64,000 bases of DNA from Anomaloglossus baeobatrachus. Taxonomy: Eukaryota; Chordata; Amphibia; Anura; Aromobatidae. This document shows positions 24,301-32,275 of the stretch, in pieces; the first letter of the stretch is position 1; each line of letters begins with the position of its first letter. Under the pieces are notes generated by a model that was given only the letters and a program-made list of their open reading frames with translations, was not told where the DNA came from and did not search any database. The position numbers and the translations under genes are program-made. Location of the stretch: NCBI RefSeq assembly GCF_048569485.1, contig NC_134356.1:467437820-467501819 (forward strand), read 5' to 3'.

Positions 24301-27300
24301 CACCTTAAACACTGCTTCAGTCCAGGCAGTGGAATAGCAGAATCAGCCTCCTGTGTCCGGTCACACAGTGCAATGTCCAACTCAGAGCCTGCAAAGAGGG
24401 GCTGAGGAATTGTGCTTCTGCCCTGGGCTCTGGAAAATCGGTGTCTGTGGGACCCGTCGTCCAGTAAAAGGCAGCCCAGGATCCAGCGTCGCAGGAGGGG
24501 GGTACGTGGAGGCAGCACTCCGCGTTCCCGCCCGTTGATGGTATTGGCAGATCGGTCCCAAAAAGAAACCGTCACCTTGAAAAAATAACAAAACCTTGAA
24601 AGATGTGCCTCCTACAAACACTAAGCTAAAACTGAGGTTGCCTGCCCCGGCCAGGGGGTGTATACTGCAGAGGAGGAGCTATGCTTTTGCATCTACTTAG
24701 TGTCCTCCTATGGATAGGCAGCATAACACCCATGGTCCTGTGTCCCCCAATGAGGCGTCAGAGAAAAAAGATATTTTCGCCTGTCCTCCGTGCCCGCGCT
24801 GCCTCCAGCTGTTAGTTGCAGTCCACAGGCACACAGACCCCTCCATGATAGTCTGAACGAAGCGGCCGCTGTAGGATGTCATCATGGCTTTACTACAGTT
24901 GAATGCTTTACAGCGCCACAAAGCACTCAACTGCAGTAAAGCGCTGACAGCCTCGGTGGCCCTGTGTATGGGATGCGATCATGGAGGAGTGCTTCTTGTG
25001 GACCGCAGGCACACAGACCCCTTCGTGATAGCGTTCAATACACAGGGCTGCCGCTGCTGTCAGCGCTTTACTGTAGTTGAATGCTTTGTAGCGCTGTAAA
25101 GCATTTAACTGTAGTAAAGCCATAACGACATCCTGCAGCAGCCGCTTCGTGCTCTGGACGCTATCACAGAGGAGTCTGCGTGCCTACAGACTGCAAGAAG
25201 CAGCTGGAGGCAGCGCGGGAATGGAGGACAGATGATAATATCTTTTATTGTGTGTAAACGACAGCACCGTGCACTGCCGTATAAGACAACACCCGGCTTT
25301 TCAGGGGTTGAAAAGTTGTCATATACGCGGGAAAATGCGGTATACCACAACAAAACGGTAAAAAAGGCAGTCCGGTGTAAAATTGGCAGGTTTTTAATGG
25401 AGAGTGGGGATTTGCTGCCCTCTGCTGACACAAATGAGGAAGTGATAATCTAAAAGGTGAAAAATGAGGATTATCGTTCCTTACGTTCAATGATGATGGT
25501 TTATTTACTATGGGCAGAAAAGGATTGTGCTCATTATACAGAAGTACATTGATAAAAAGCCCATTTTACCAGTTCATTTCTGGACCCCAATGAATCTGTC
25601 TGCTTTTACCAGTTGATAATCCTGAGCTGATGATTTCTCACCATTGTCTTCTCTGTGGAAGCTTCATATTTATTTCATTTTATGGATATGCATTACAACC
25701 TTTCTTTTCAGCCCATAAGGAGTTTAATGAAACCTTTTCTAACACAAAACTAGTAGTTTTTCTTAAACTTTATTTAATGTACAAAATAATAAAACATAAA
25801 ACTATATAAATTTATTATTGCCATATTCGAAATGACACGCAGAATAAAGATAACGCTCTTTGTGCAGCGGAGTGAATCGTGTAAAACTTAGTTAATAAAA
25901 AAAAAAAAAAAACAGTGGCAGATTTTGTGTTTTGTCTATATTCCTCTCCCAATAAAAGTTAATAAAAGTTTGTTCTTAAAGCTAATGCTAATGACCCTTG
26001 GCTCTTGCTGTGCTGCGAGTGTGAGCTGAGTGCCATTATACTGTGATCTGATCCTGCGATCAGATCACAGCTGCGCAGGAGAGGGCGGGCGCTGCGGTGG
26101 AGAGGGAGGGATTAATCTCCCTATCTCCTTCATTAGCAGCTGATGCGTATATCACACTGCATTCCAGTGTCATCCGAATGCAGTCTGATGTTTCACTCAC
26201 ACCCATTGACTTGTATGGGTGCGAGTGAATACGGAATGGATTCCACCTGCAGCATGCTGCAATTATTTTTTCAGTCTAATTAGGGCTGAGAAAAAAACTG
26301 CAGATGGGAATGGCCCCATAGAGTAAGAAGCAATTTATTGCATTCCACTCTGCCCACTTTACTTGCCGCGTGTCCTAGGCCTAAGTTATTTACACACAAT
26401 AATGATTCCACTGAAAACACAATTCATCACAAAACAAAAACCTAAAACAAGCTCTCATACGACTATATCACCCATGGTTTGTTGACAAAAATATGATAGA
26501 AAGTTACATAACTTGTCCTTGTGCGTCATTCCTCCTGGGACCCACCTGAAAAAGCACTAAAAAGTAAAGAAGAATGAACATACAGTGGGTACGGAAAGTA
26601 TTCAGACCCCTTTAAATGTTTCACTCTTTGTTTCATTGCAGCCATTTGGTAAATTCTAAAAAGTTCATTTTTTTTCTCATTAATGTACACTCTGCACCCC
26701 ATCTTGACAGAAAAAAAACAGAAATGTAGAAATTTTTGAACATTTTTTAAACAAGAAAAACTGAAATATCACATGGTATTAGGTATGCAGATCCTTTGCT
26801 CAGACACTCATATTTAAATCACATGCTGTCCATTTCCTTGTGATCCTCCTTGAGATGGTTCTACTCCTTCATTATAGTCCAGCTGTGTTTAATTAAAGTG
26901 ACAGGACTTGATTTGGAAAGACATACACCTGTTTATATAAGACCTCACAGCTCACAGTGCATGTCAGATTAAATGAGAATCATGAGGTCAAAGGAACTAC
27001 CCAAAGAGCTCAGAGACAGAATCGTGGCAAGGCACAGATCAGGCCAAGGTTACAAAAGAATTTCTGCAGTACTCAAGGTTCCTAAGAGCATAGTGGCCTC
27101 CATAATCCTTAAATGAAAGAAGTTTGGGACCACCAGAACTGTTCCTAGACCTGGCCGTCCAGCCAAACTGAGCAATTGTGGGAAAAGAGCCGTGTAAGAG
27201 AAATAAAGAAGAACCCCAAGATCTCTATGGCTGAGCTCCAGACATGCAGTAGGGAGATGGGAAAAAGTTGCACAAAGTCAACTATCAATGCAGCCCTCCA

Positions 27301-30300
27301 CCAGTCAGGCCTTTATGGCAGAGTGGCCCGACGGAAGCCTCTCCTGAGTGCAAAACATATGAAAGCCTGTGTAGAGTTAGCAAAGAAACACATGAAGGAC
27401 TCCAAAACTATGAGAAATAAGATTCTCTGGTCTGATGACATGAGAATAGAACTTTTTGGTGATAATTCTAAGCGGGATGCAGAGTGTACATTAATGAGAA
27501 ATAAAATGAACTACCGTATTTTGAATTTACCAAATGGCTGCAATGAAACAAAGAGTGAATAATTTAAAGGGGTCTGAATACTTTCCGTACCGACTGTACA
27601 GAAATAACCAGCTCACCACTGATGGAGGAAGAATCCTAGGACGGTGCACGGAATGGCAGGCAAATCCACAGCAAGGTAATAGACGAAAATCCAGCATCCA
27701 TGTCCAATATCATAAAAAACTTCGACTTTATTTCACATGGTATAAAATTGGTAAAACCAGTTCAAAATGACATGACCATGTCATTTTGAACTGGTTTTAC
27801 CAATTTTATACCATGTGACATAAAGTCGAAGTTTTTTATCATATTGGACTTGGATGCTGGATTTTCGTCTATTACCTTTCCGTACCCACTGTATCTGCGA
27901 CCTACTGCTTGAGATGTGAGCCAAGGAAACTACAAGGACTTCTTTACATGCCACAGTTTTTCCGACAGAACCAGAGGTATTTACACATAAGAAAAAGGAG
28001 TGATTTGCTGTGAGTCAATACCTCTATACAGATGTGATGCATTCCTCCGGCCTTGTTTTTCTGAAGGAAGCCAGAGATAGGGCTGTTCTGTCCCAGAGGA
28101 TGAAGAAGCTCCAGCTTTGTGTTTCCCAGCTCCACAAAAATGGTGTATACTCCATGATCAGGAAGGGGAATGGTCTCACTTACACTTGCTCCCAAAACAT
28201 TTTGATACAATGATTTGGCTTTTTCTAAGTCCGGTACAGCGATGGCTACATGATTCAGGCGTCCTAAGCTCCACAAGGCATTTGGAATCTTCTGAACCAA
28301 GGTTTCTGATAATGACAAGTTCCTCCTTACTTGGATGGCGCCGGGAACTCTGCAAATTAGACCTAGAGATGCAGAATAAAAGATTAACGTCTACAAAATT
28401 CGACATTGTTAAAGGGAACCCGTCAACAGATTTGGTGACTAAAAGCTGCGGCCACCACCAGTGGGTTCTTATCTTATATACAGCAATCTAACATGCTGTA
28501 TATAAGAGCCCAGGCCGCTGTGTAGAACGTAAAAATCACTTTATAATACTCAACTAATGGGCGGTGCGTGTGCAGATTGGTCGGATGGGTGAACGGAGAC
28601 ATCCATCCGATCAGTCTGCACCGCACCGCCCGTTAGGTGAGTAATATAAAGTGATTTTTATGTTCTACACTATAAGAGCCCACTGATGGTGGCCGCAGCT
28701 TATGGTCACCAAAACTGGTAACAGGTTCCCTTTAAGGTATATGCACAGAATGTTTTTAGAAGTAGGCGGACCCGCATCGTTATTGAAGGAGTGACATATT
28801 TACTGAAGTGATGCACTTTTCAACATCTTTTGCAAAGGCTTTCTCGGGGCATCTATGTTTTGTTTTTTACGTACTATGTATTTAATAGTGGTAAGTTCCC
28901 AGAGGAAGCCGCCATAAGAATGAATAGTAACAAAAGACACAACATGTACATTGCAAATCATTTTTACACTGCTGTGCAAAGGGTAATCATTTTCATAGTC
29001 CTTTTTCAGGTGGGTTCTAGTCAGAATCTGCCTGATAAAGACATTGTGGGCACATACTCTAATAATACTCTGATAGTATGTTGTGCCCAGAGACTCACAC
29101 CATCTCACTCTAAAGCCTCATTCAGACGTGTGTGCCCACCGGTCTCCAAACCTGAAATTAACACCCTCATATACTCCTAGAAGACTCTCAAGTGTGAGTC
29201 AGGAGACGGGCAGTCGGTCCGTGATTTACTCTCAATACACAATGAGTACAGATGAGCGGACACGTGGAAGATCGGTTCGGTGGGTTCTGCTGGACTTTAA
29301 AGTTCGGTTTGGACTTGACCAGAACCTCAATGGAAGTCACTAATTGGGCAGTTTGGGTCTCCGTCTACATGCAGATGGGAATAAACAGAACACTTCCAAG
29401 AGTGGGGGGGGTCCATTCATATTTATTTTTTATTTTTTGTGCACACTATATCCGATAACGCTGTTGTTACCCTCAGTGTGACCCATTCAAACACTGCATG
29501 CGGCTCTTACTGGGCTGATCACTGAGTGTACCCGAGCACAGCGATGTTCGCGTGAGTGGTCAGCATAGGTAAAGCCCCCGAACTATGAACTCAAACTCTG
29601 TTATTCTTTGTAAAGTCTGTGTTCAGGAGGATAACTTTATACGGCAGCTGGTGCAATATCAGACACGGCTACCATACCATTCCACATAGCACTGCTACCT
29701 CAGTTGTCCTCCCCTGTGGCTTATCCTATCTGACCTATGCACGACATCTGTTTGGGGGCCTCCTGATGAATTGAATTGGGGAAACGCATTGAGGCATTTT
29801 TCTACCTGAAGAAAACAACTTTGTGTCTGGTCTGAATTTATGACATCCGTGGCCGTTTATTTCAAGGGACTACCTGGACTATTATATCTCTGGATGTCAA
29901 TATGTGAAGAATTAAACAGATAAGTAAACCTATAGCTTCTATCAAGGACATTAATAATTGAATTTTTCAGATCACATGATGCTTACCCGTTCTAGCACCC
30001 CCTTTAGGTGTTGTGCTACGGGGGTAGTTACTGTCTGTTAGGGGTACCATATTTAATGTAGGTTTTCCTACTGATAGACGAATATGTCCCTGAAAGCCAA
30101 ATTCTGCCTATCTCCAGTCTTGTATATTTTGGTATACATGTTGTAAATTGTGTCGACTGTATTATATTTGGGTTGTTTTGTATATTTTTTTTATTTTATA
30201 TTTTGGTGGATTTTAAACAATACTAATAAAAAATTAAAGGAGCACGTCAGAAGAGACTTTTGTCACCAAAGCTGACCAACCCCTTTAAAGGGAATCTGTC

Positions 30301-31855
30301 ACCAAGTTTTTGCCACCTACTGTATGAGCAGAACAATGCAGAGGGAAAAAAAGAGCCCGATTCCAGCTATGTGTCATCTGTGTCTGGATCAATGTTATTC
30401 TATGAGGTCGAGCATGTTAGATTCTTTCCTCAGCTAGTTTCTCTCTTAGGTGAGAAAAAATAAAAAGACAATGTGTCCGAGTTTGATTCGATATTGGATG
30501 GCACAGATCCAGGCAAGGCAACGAGTGCGTGGAAATCACCAGACTAAGGCTAGTATCACACATCCGGCTTTTCACTGGTTTGCCGGATTGGGCGCACGCC
30601 AGTACAGTGTATACAGTACAGTGGCAGCGCGACAAGCTCCGGTCACATGCTGTCATATGACCGGAGCATGTGACCCGGAAGTTACAGTGCTGCCACTGTA
30701 CTGTATACACTGTACTGGCGTCCGCTCAATCCGGCGAAAAGCCGTATGTGTGAAACTAGCAGAGGAGAAGATGGAGACATATTGTTCTCCATCTTCTTCT
30801 CACAGCGCTCTCTGATTCTCCCATCAGACAAATTGGGATCACACTGAGCTCACACTCCGACCAGACTCAGTGCCATAATCAGCTCGATCCTCTCTACTGG
30901 GAGAACCTATGGCCCCCTATTGCAGAGGATGATGTCTGCTGTATAACTCCTTGTTCAGACAGGTGAAATGTCAGCCTGTGCTCAGCCATATCACCCCGGC
31001 TTTAGGCTATGTGCCCACGTTGTGTCCCGTCCCTCCATAGACAGAGCGGGGGCTGCATCCAAAGCGCACTGAATAAGTGACATGTTGCTTTTTAGAACGC
31101 AGCAATTTGGCAGCATGCAAATCGTTGCGTTCTAAAACGCAACGTGCGCATGGATTATGCATAATCATAGATTGTGCAGGGGACGCAGGACGCGTGCAGT
31201 TATGCTGCGGTGCAGAACGCAGCGTACCTGCATGCCATACGCACACGTGGGCACAGAGCTTTAGGATGTATTATACGGTCCATGGTAGGCCAGGATGACA
31301 CCGGGATCTAAACAGATCACAAAGCCCAGTCAGGAGAAGGGTCTCCCCACCCTAATGTACATCCTGACATGTCTGTGAGCCTGTAAGCATACACTAGTCA
31401 GCCTGGGCCTTGTGGTCCATGTAAGAGCAGGGAAATACACGTGTGTCAACACAGCCGTATGGCCACCAGCCTGACCTAATAGCTAGCCACATAGGCAGGC
31501 AAACATGCCGGCTATAGGTCAGCAGTGAGAGCAGCACTGCGGCCATCACATGCGCTATGTACACTGGGCAGGAAACCTTCACAATCTACTGTGTGTGTAC
31601 TTATATCCAGCGTTATGGAGCCGAGGTCACAGTAACCAGCCTGCATGGGTCAGCCAGCCGCGTCCCAGCGGTCAGTGTGTATCGCGACATATCGGCAGTG
31701 TCTGGCATCACACAGCTGCAGCGCACCCGGCCCTGTACTGACAGCGCGATATAGGCAGATGTGTGATCCGACCTCCCGAGGAGCATTCACCGACCACAGC
31801 ATCACCGCTCTCCGGGACCTCTATTACCTGTCACTCTGACCATGGACGCCGCCAT
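9245..31855 (-). CDS. MCEE: Methylmalonyl-CoA epimerase, complete 3-exon gene
   Basis: Mitochondrial matrix enzyme that interconverts (2R)- and (2S)-methylmalonyl-CoA in propionyl-CoA catabolism, between propionyl-CoA carboxylase and the mutase. The coding exons are 31828-31855, 28022-28362 and 9245-9397 (28 + 341 + 153 nt), giving 173 residues; the human protein has 176. Residues 1 to about 38 are basic and lack acidic residues over the first 28, as expected of a mitochondrial presequence. The glyoxalase/VOC fold follows from GRLNHVAIAVPDLEKA. Metal ligands are His47 (NHVAI), His119 (GGMHHICIEV) and Glu169 (VLVELEEA), equivalent to human His50, His122 and Glu172. Every intron starts GT and ends AG, and the phases (1, then 0) match across exons. 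I see no lesion, so the gene looks functional. The introns are packed with transposons. Only the poly(A)-tailed insert upstream could affect its promoter. Confidence 0.96.
9621..12788. mobile_element. DNA element with TATTTTTCGGAC ends, minisatellite cargo
   Basis: Left end ACCGTATTTTTCGGACCATA followed by AGACGCAC; right end GTGCGTCTTATAGTCCGAAA followed by AATACGGT. They are inverted repeats of about 30 bp. Both ends also carry a second inner GGTGCGTCTTAT box. Inside are an inverted repeat at about 10035-10150 (CAGCTGATCGGCACAGACAG paired with its complement) and then the G-rich minisatellite. No transposase is present. It is a sister of 14994-16704 and 18472-25341. Confidence 0.8.
10290..12560. 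repeat. G-rich minisatellite, about 90 units
   Basis: Tandem units of TATGTGAACAGGCTGGAT followed by 6-14 G residues (unit about 24-30 bp). The 18-bp core is almost invariant, while the G tract varies in length. Some early units have GGGAGGGG. The many glycine-rich or proline-rich frames are artefacts. The plus strand, which is the template for MCEE transcription, is G-rich and could form quadruplexes. Confidence 0.95.
12878..13360. mobile_element. MITE with GGCCCCTTTCACACATCA end
   Basis: The right end reads GCAAAAAAAGTGATGTGTGA then AAGGGGCC. The left side (ACACATCAGTTTTTTGCC, then AGTCACAATC) is its inverted partner with a worn tip. The interior is rich in CCGTC/GACGG words. A detached right end of the same family lies at 46588-46616. 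No transposase is present. Confidence 0.6.
13600..14430. repeat. Degraded relatives of the multi-hairpin element interior
   Basis: Blocks such as AAATATTCGGTATTGCTG, ACTGACTGAAAAATAAAGTT and GTCATTCAAAGTTACAACTC mirror the order of similar blocks in 6340-7010. They are heavily diverged and no ends can be placed. This is an old copy or an older subfamily. Confidence 0.4.
14431..14990. other. About 560 bp, nothing recognised
   Basis: It includes a 117-codon frame with no recognisable domain and no splice or start support. The stretch AAAGCTAGGTTCACATG at 14507 resembles a MITE tip, but no partner end is visible. Confidence 0.4.
14994..16704. mobile_element. DNA element with TATTTTTCGCTT ends, minisatellite cargo
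   Basis: The left end ACCGTATTTTTCGCTTTATA and the right end TATAAAGCGAAAAATACGGT are perfect inverted repeats, each followed inward by AGACGCAC. It has the same architecture as 9621-12788: an inner GTGCGTCTTATAATC box, a GC-rich unique part (15100-15600, CpG-rich with palindromic GCGCATGCGC words) and then a tandem array. No transposase is present. Confidence 0.8.
15630..16392. repeat. 26-bp minisatellite with 130-bp higher-order period
   Basis: The unit is CGCTGCCACCACTGAGCAGT plus CACCGC, about 29 copies. Variants recur every five units: TCACCGACGCTGCC falls at 15663, 15793 and 15923, exactly 130 bp apart. This shows that blocks of five units were copied together. The array ends at a CATTTGACCCGGGACC boundary. 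Confidence 0.9.
17508..17946. mobile_element. Harbinger-like foldback MITE, 195-bp identical arms
   Basis: Arms at 17508-17702 and 17752-17946 are reverse complements with no difference seen over at least 186 nt, separated by a 49-nt spacer. Ends are GGGTATGTGCGCACG and its complement. The flanks are TTA (17505-17507) and TTA (17947-17949), the 3-bp target type of PIF/Harbinger elements. Perfect arms suggest recent birth or gene conversion. Confidence 0.8.
18054..18239. mobile_element. hAT-like MITE with 8-bp target duplication
   Basis: The ends CATGGGTCCCCAAATCCAGT and (as complement) CAGGTTTCCCCAACTCCAGT are inverted repeats continuing into CCTC. GGATAGGG flanks both sides (18046-18053 and 18240-18247). 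An 8-bp duplication with CAG-type tips fits hAT. It is 186 bp long and non-coding. Confidence 0.8.
19179..20652 (-). pseudogene. DIRS tyrosine recombinase region (fossil)
   Basis: The N-terminal part has a SAM-like core-binding segment (SSRITWKIFLSWCRE). The C-terminal part shows the catalytic set of the family: Arg in TSIRRVSELAAL, His-x-x-Arg in RAHSTRAVGASW and a Tyr in SKHYRVH. It replaces the integrase of LTR elements and is known to insert the circular DIRS intermediate. It is broken. Confidence 0.8.
20229..22405 (-). pseudogene. DIRS reverse transcriptase / RNase H region (fossil)
   Basis: RT landmarks include DDEKFRGFYSNLFVVPKKDG, VRPILDLKHLNKHV and ASIDIKDVYLHIPI. RNase H follows with TTDASLLAWGAVY, EIHAIFLALRAL and VQSDNATAVAYINRQGG. 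A downstream block with APDWPRRAWHAEL (in 20229-21062) is typical of DIRS pol. The region is broken. It is the strongest evidence for the DIRS assignment besides the terminal layout. Confidence 0.85.
22420..23250 (-). pseudogene. DIRS gag-like region (fossil)
   Basis: An acidic, serine-rich N-terminal part precedes blocks such as FADHPEFQDI and a proline-rich PPSVDPPPPPVSRL, then alanine-rich helical sequence (QIAAAAEYLMQASMDAA). Its order upstream of the RT and its composition fit the first frame of vertebrate DIRS elements. It is broken. Confidence 0.6.
25342..26015. other. About 670 bp, nothing recognised
   Basis: AT-rich sequence with no frame, no paired ends and no similarity to other parts of the window. 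Confidence 0.4.
26016..26390. repeat. MITE-like GC-rich fragment
   Basis: It contains the palindrome CTGTGATCTGATCC-TGC-GATCAGATCACAG (about 26041-26071) and paired words ACTCACACCCATTGACTTGT / GGGTGCGAGTGAATAC. The right tip CGTGTCCTAGGCCTAAG resembles a MITE end. No clean left end is seen. Confidence 0.4.
26583..27596 (+). mobile_element. Tc1-type transposon, internally deleted
   Basis: TA (26581-26582) and TA (27597-27598) flank inverted repeats of about 75 bp beginning CAGTGGGTACGGAAAGTATT / CAGTCGGTACGGAAAGTATT. Within lies the N-terminal half of a Tc1 transposase: helix-turn-helix remnants, then KNPKISMAELQ, STINAALHQSGLYGRVARRK and the first catalytic Asp in ILWSDDMRIELFG. The sequence then jumps from GDNSKRDA to the right repeat, so the second Asp, the Glu and the C-terminus are deleted. 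In-frame stops upstream also break it. Confidence 0.8.
27675..27876. repeat. 100-bp-arm hairpin in MCEE intron 2
   Basis: Arms 27675-27774 and 27777-27876 are complementary apart from a few mismatches, with a 2-nt loop. The arm begins GGTAATAGACGAAAATCCAG. It ends 145 nt from the exon 2 splice donor. Directly after it, 27877-27891 is a second copy of a Tc1 tip (complement of CAGTGGGTACGGAAA), followed by TA. Confidence 0.8.
28022..28362 (-). CDS. MCEE: MCEE coding exon 2
   Basis: The acceptor is TTCTGCATCTCTAG and the donor is ATAGAG followed by GTATTGAC (phase 0). It encodes residues 10-123: the end of the transit peptide and the first VOC module, with His47 and the GGMHHICIE strand carrying His119. 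The open frame runs past the donor into intron 2 by chance. A near-perfect hairpin (27675-27876) lies 145 nt into the following intron. Confidence 0.95.
28413..28731. mobile_element. TTAA-flanked foldback element
   Basis: TTAA at 28409-28412 and 28732-28735. The ends AGGGAACCCGTCAACAG and CTGGTAACAGGTTCCCT are inverted. Inner arms also pair (AAATCACTTTATAATACTCA with its near-complement; GGTCGGATGGGTGAACGG around the centre). It is non-coding and lies in MCEE intron 1. Confidence 0.8.
28736..29700. other. MCEE intron 1 DNA, nothing recognised
   Basis: Mixed sequence without ends, arrays or credible frames. Short frames here show no domain. Confidence 0.4.
29700..30245 (+). repeat. Possible retroelement terminal region
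   Basis: CTCCTGATGAATTGAATTGG followed by GGAAACGCATTGAGG, then a long AT-rich tail ending AATAAAAAATTAAAGG. Such CTGATGA / GAAACGC blocks are common near the ends of Penelope-like elements. No boundary or frame confirms it. Confidence 0.3.
30289..30470. mobile_element. TTAA element fragment
   Basis: TTAA (30285-30288) followed by AGGGAATCTGTCACCAAGTT, the same tip as 7471. The right end is missing. Confidence 0.5.
30548..30760. mobile_element. MITE with GGCTAGTATCACACATCC ends
   Basis: The left end GGCTAGTATCACACATCCGG pairs with the right end CGTATGTGTGAAACTAGC. The arms continue inward (CCGGATTGGGCGCACGCCAG with CTGGCGTCCGCTCAATCCGG; CAGTGTATACAGTACAGTGG with its complement; GACCGGAGCATGTGACC near the centre). 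It is a 213-bp foldback with no coding capacity. Confidence 0.7.
31005..31260. mobile_element. Harbinger-like MITE
   Basis: TTA (31002-31004) and TTA (31261-31263) flank GGCTATGTGCCCACGTTG and CACACGTGGGCACAGAGC. The interior carries GTTGCGTTCTAAAACGCAAC. Ends and target resemble 17508-17946. Confidence 0.6.
31828..31855 (-). CDS. MCEE: MCEE coding exon 1
   Basis: ATGGCGGCGTCCATGG begins the frame (MAASMVRVT plus one base). The donor is ACAG followed by GTAATAGA, phase 1. It joins in frame to the exon starting at 28362, where the leading GT completes a glycine codon. The first ATG was chosen because it sits in an exact TISU context; a second in-frame ATG is codon 5. Confidence 0.9.
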
Positions 31856-31859
31856 GTTG
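31848..31859 (-). promoter_or_regulatory. MCEE: TISU / YY1 element at the MCEE start codon
   Basis: CAACATGGCGGC on the minus strand is an exact match to the TISU consensus SAASATGGCGGC, with the ATG being the MCEE start. TISU elements act both as YY1-type core promoter sites and as initiators of scanning-free translation from very short 5-prime UTRs, and are known to be common in mitochondrial genes. It predicts a cap site only some 5-30 nt upstream, which falls in the adjacent A-tract. Confidence 0.75.
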
Positions 31860-31861
31860 TT

Positions 31862-31985
31862 TACTTTTTTTTTTTTTTTTTTACAAAACTTTATTCACCC
31901 ACGTTAATACATGTTGTGCGTCAGGAGCATAGACGCCATATTAGAAGTGGGCGATGTGCCAGCAGTGCGGATTCATAGGTGAAAC
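31862..31985 (-). repeat. Retroposed poly(A) tail next to the MCEE start
   Basis: On the minus strand this reads AATAAA (31890-31895), then GTTTTG, then a run of about 18 A residues. It ends some 10 nt before the MCEE ATG. A hexamer followed by a long A-tract is the signature of a reverse-transcribed mRNA 3-prime end. The body further upstream (about 31900-31985) is GC-containing and was not recognised. It could instead be native promoter DNA with an expanded A-tract. Confidence 0.45.
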
Positions 31986-32270
31986 AAGTGTCATAGCTAG
32001 AGAGATTGTAGATAGATAAGAGATAGATTATAAATCAATTAGAAAGATAATGGATACAGGAAATAAATCTATAGATTAAAATATACAGATAATAGATGGC
32101 TATACATAGATATATAGCAATAGATATAGAAAGAATAGATCAGTAGATAGCTAATGATTGACAGAAATAATAAAGATACAGAAATGTATGTGTGGATATA
32201 TATATATACATAATACAGATTAGATAGCTAAATATATATATATGCATGTGTATGTAGATAGATTATATGT
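31986..32270. repeat. AT-rich GATA/TATA simple sequence
   Basis: Degenerate runs of AGATAGAT, TAGATAG and ATATAT. No other signal is seen. Confidence 0.7.
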
Positions 32271-32275
32271 ATATA

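Larger units (their letters stand above)
18720..24770 (-). mobile_element. DIRS-type tyrosine-recombinase retroelement (fossil)
   Basis: Inverted terminal repeats of about 140 bp pair 18757-18890 with 24620-24757 (CCTATCCATAGGAGGACACT and its complement). At about 18995-19105 the complements of both element ends lie side by side. This is the internal complementary region by which DIRS elements are known to replicate through a circle. Parts in order on the minus strand are a gag-like region (about 22420-23250), reverse transcriptase and RNase H (about 20570-22405, with a further pol region to 20229), and a tyrosine recombinase (19179-20652). It is broken but close to full length, with only a handful of breaks by eye. 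A moderate age is likely. Confidence 0.85.
18472..25341. mobile_element. DNA element with TATTTTTCGGCG ends, hosting a DIRS copy
   Basis: The left end is ACTGTATTTTTCGGCGTATA then AGACGACC. The right end, GTTGTCATATACGCGGGAAA then ATGCGGTA, is the diverged inverted partner. Beyond the inserted retroelement, 24880-25150 holds nested inverted repeats (AGTAAAGCGCTGACAG, CTACAGTTGAATGCTTTACA and complements). It is the third sister of 9621-12788 and 14994-16704, and older by end divergence. Confidence 0.65.

Noticed and set aside
27944-28021. Extension of the MCEE exon 2 frame to a stop at 27944
   Set aside because: Similarity to MCEE ends exactly at the GTATTG donor and resumes at 9397. The extension is intron sequence.
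29750-29800. CTGATGA ... GGGGAAACGC as a second hammerhead
   Set aside because: The segment between the two core blocks cannot form a proper stem II, so I keep it only as a possible retroelement end.
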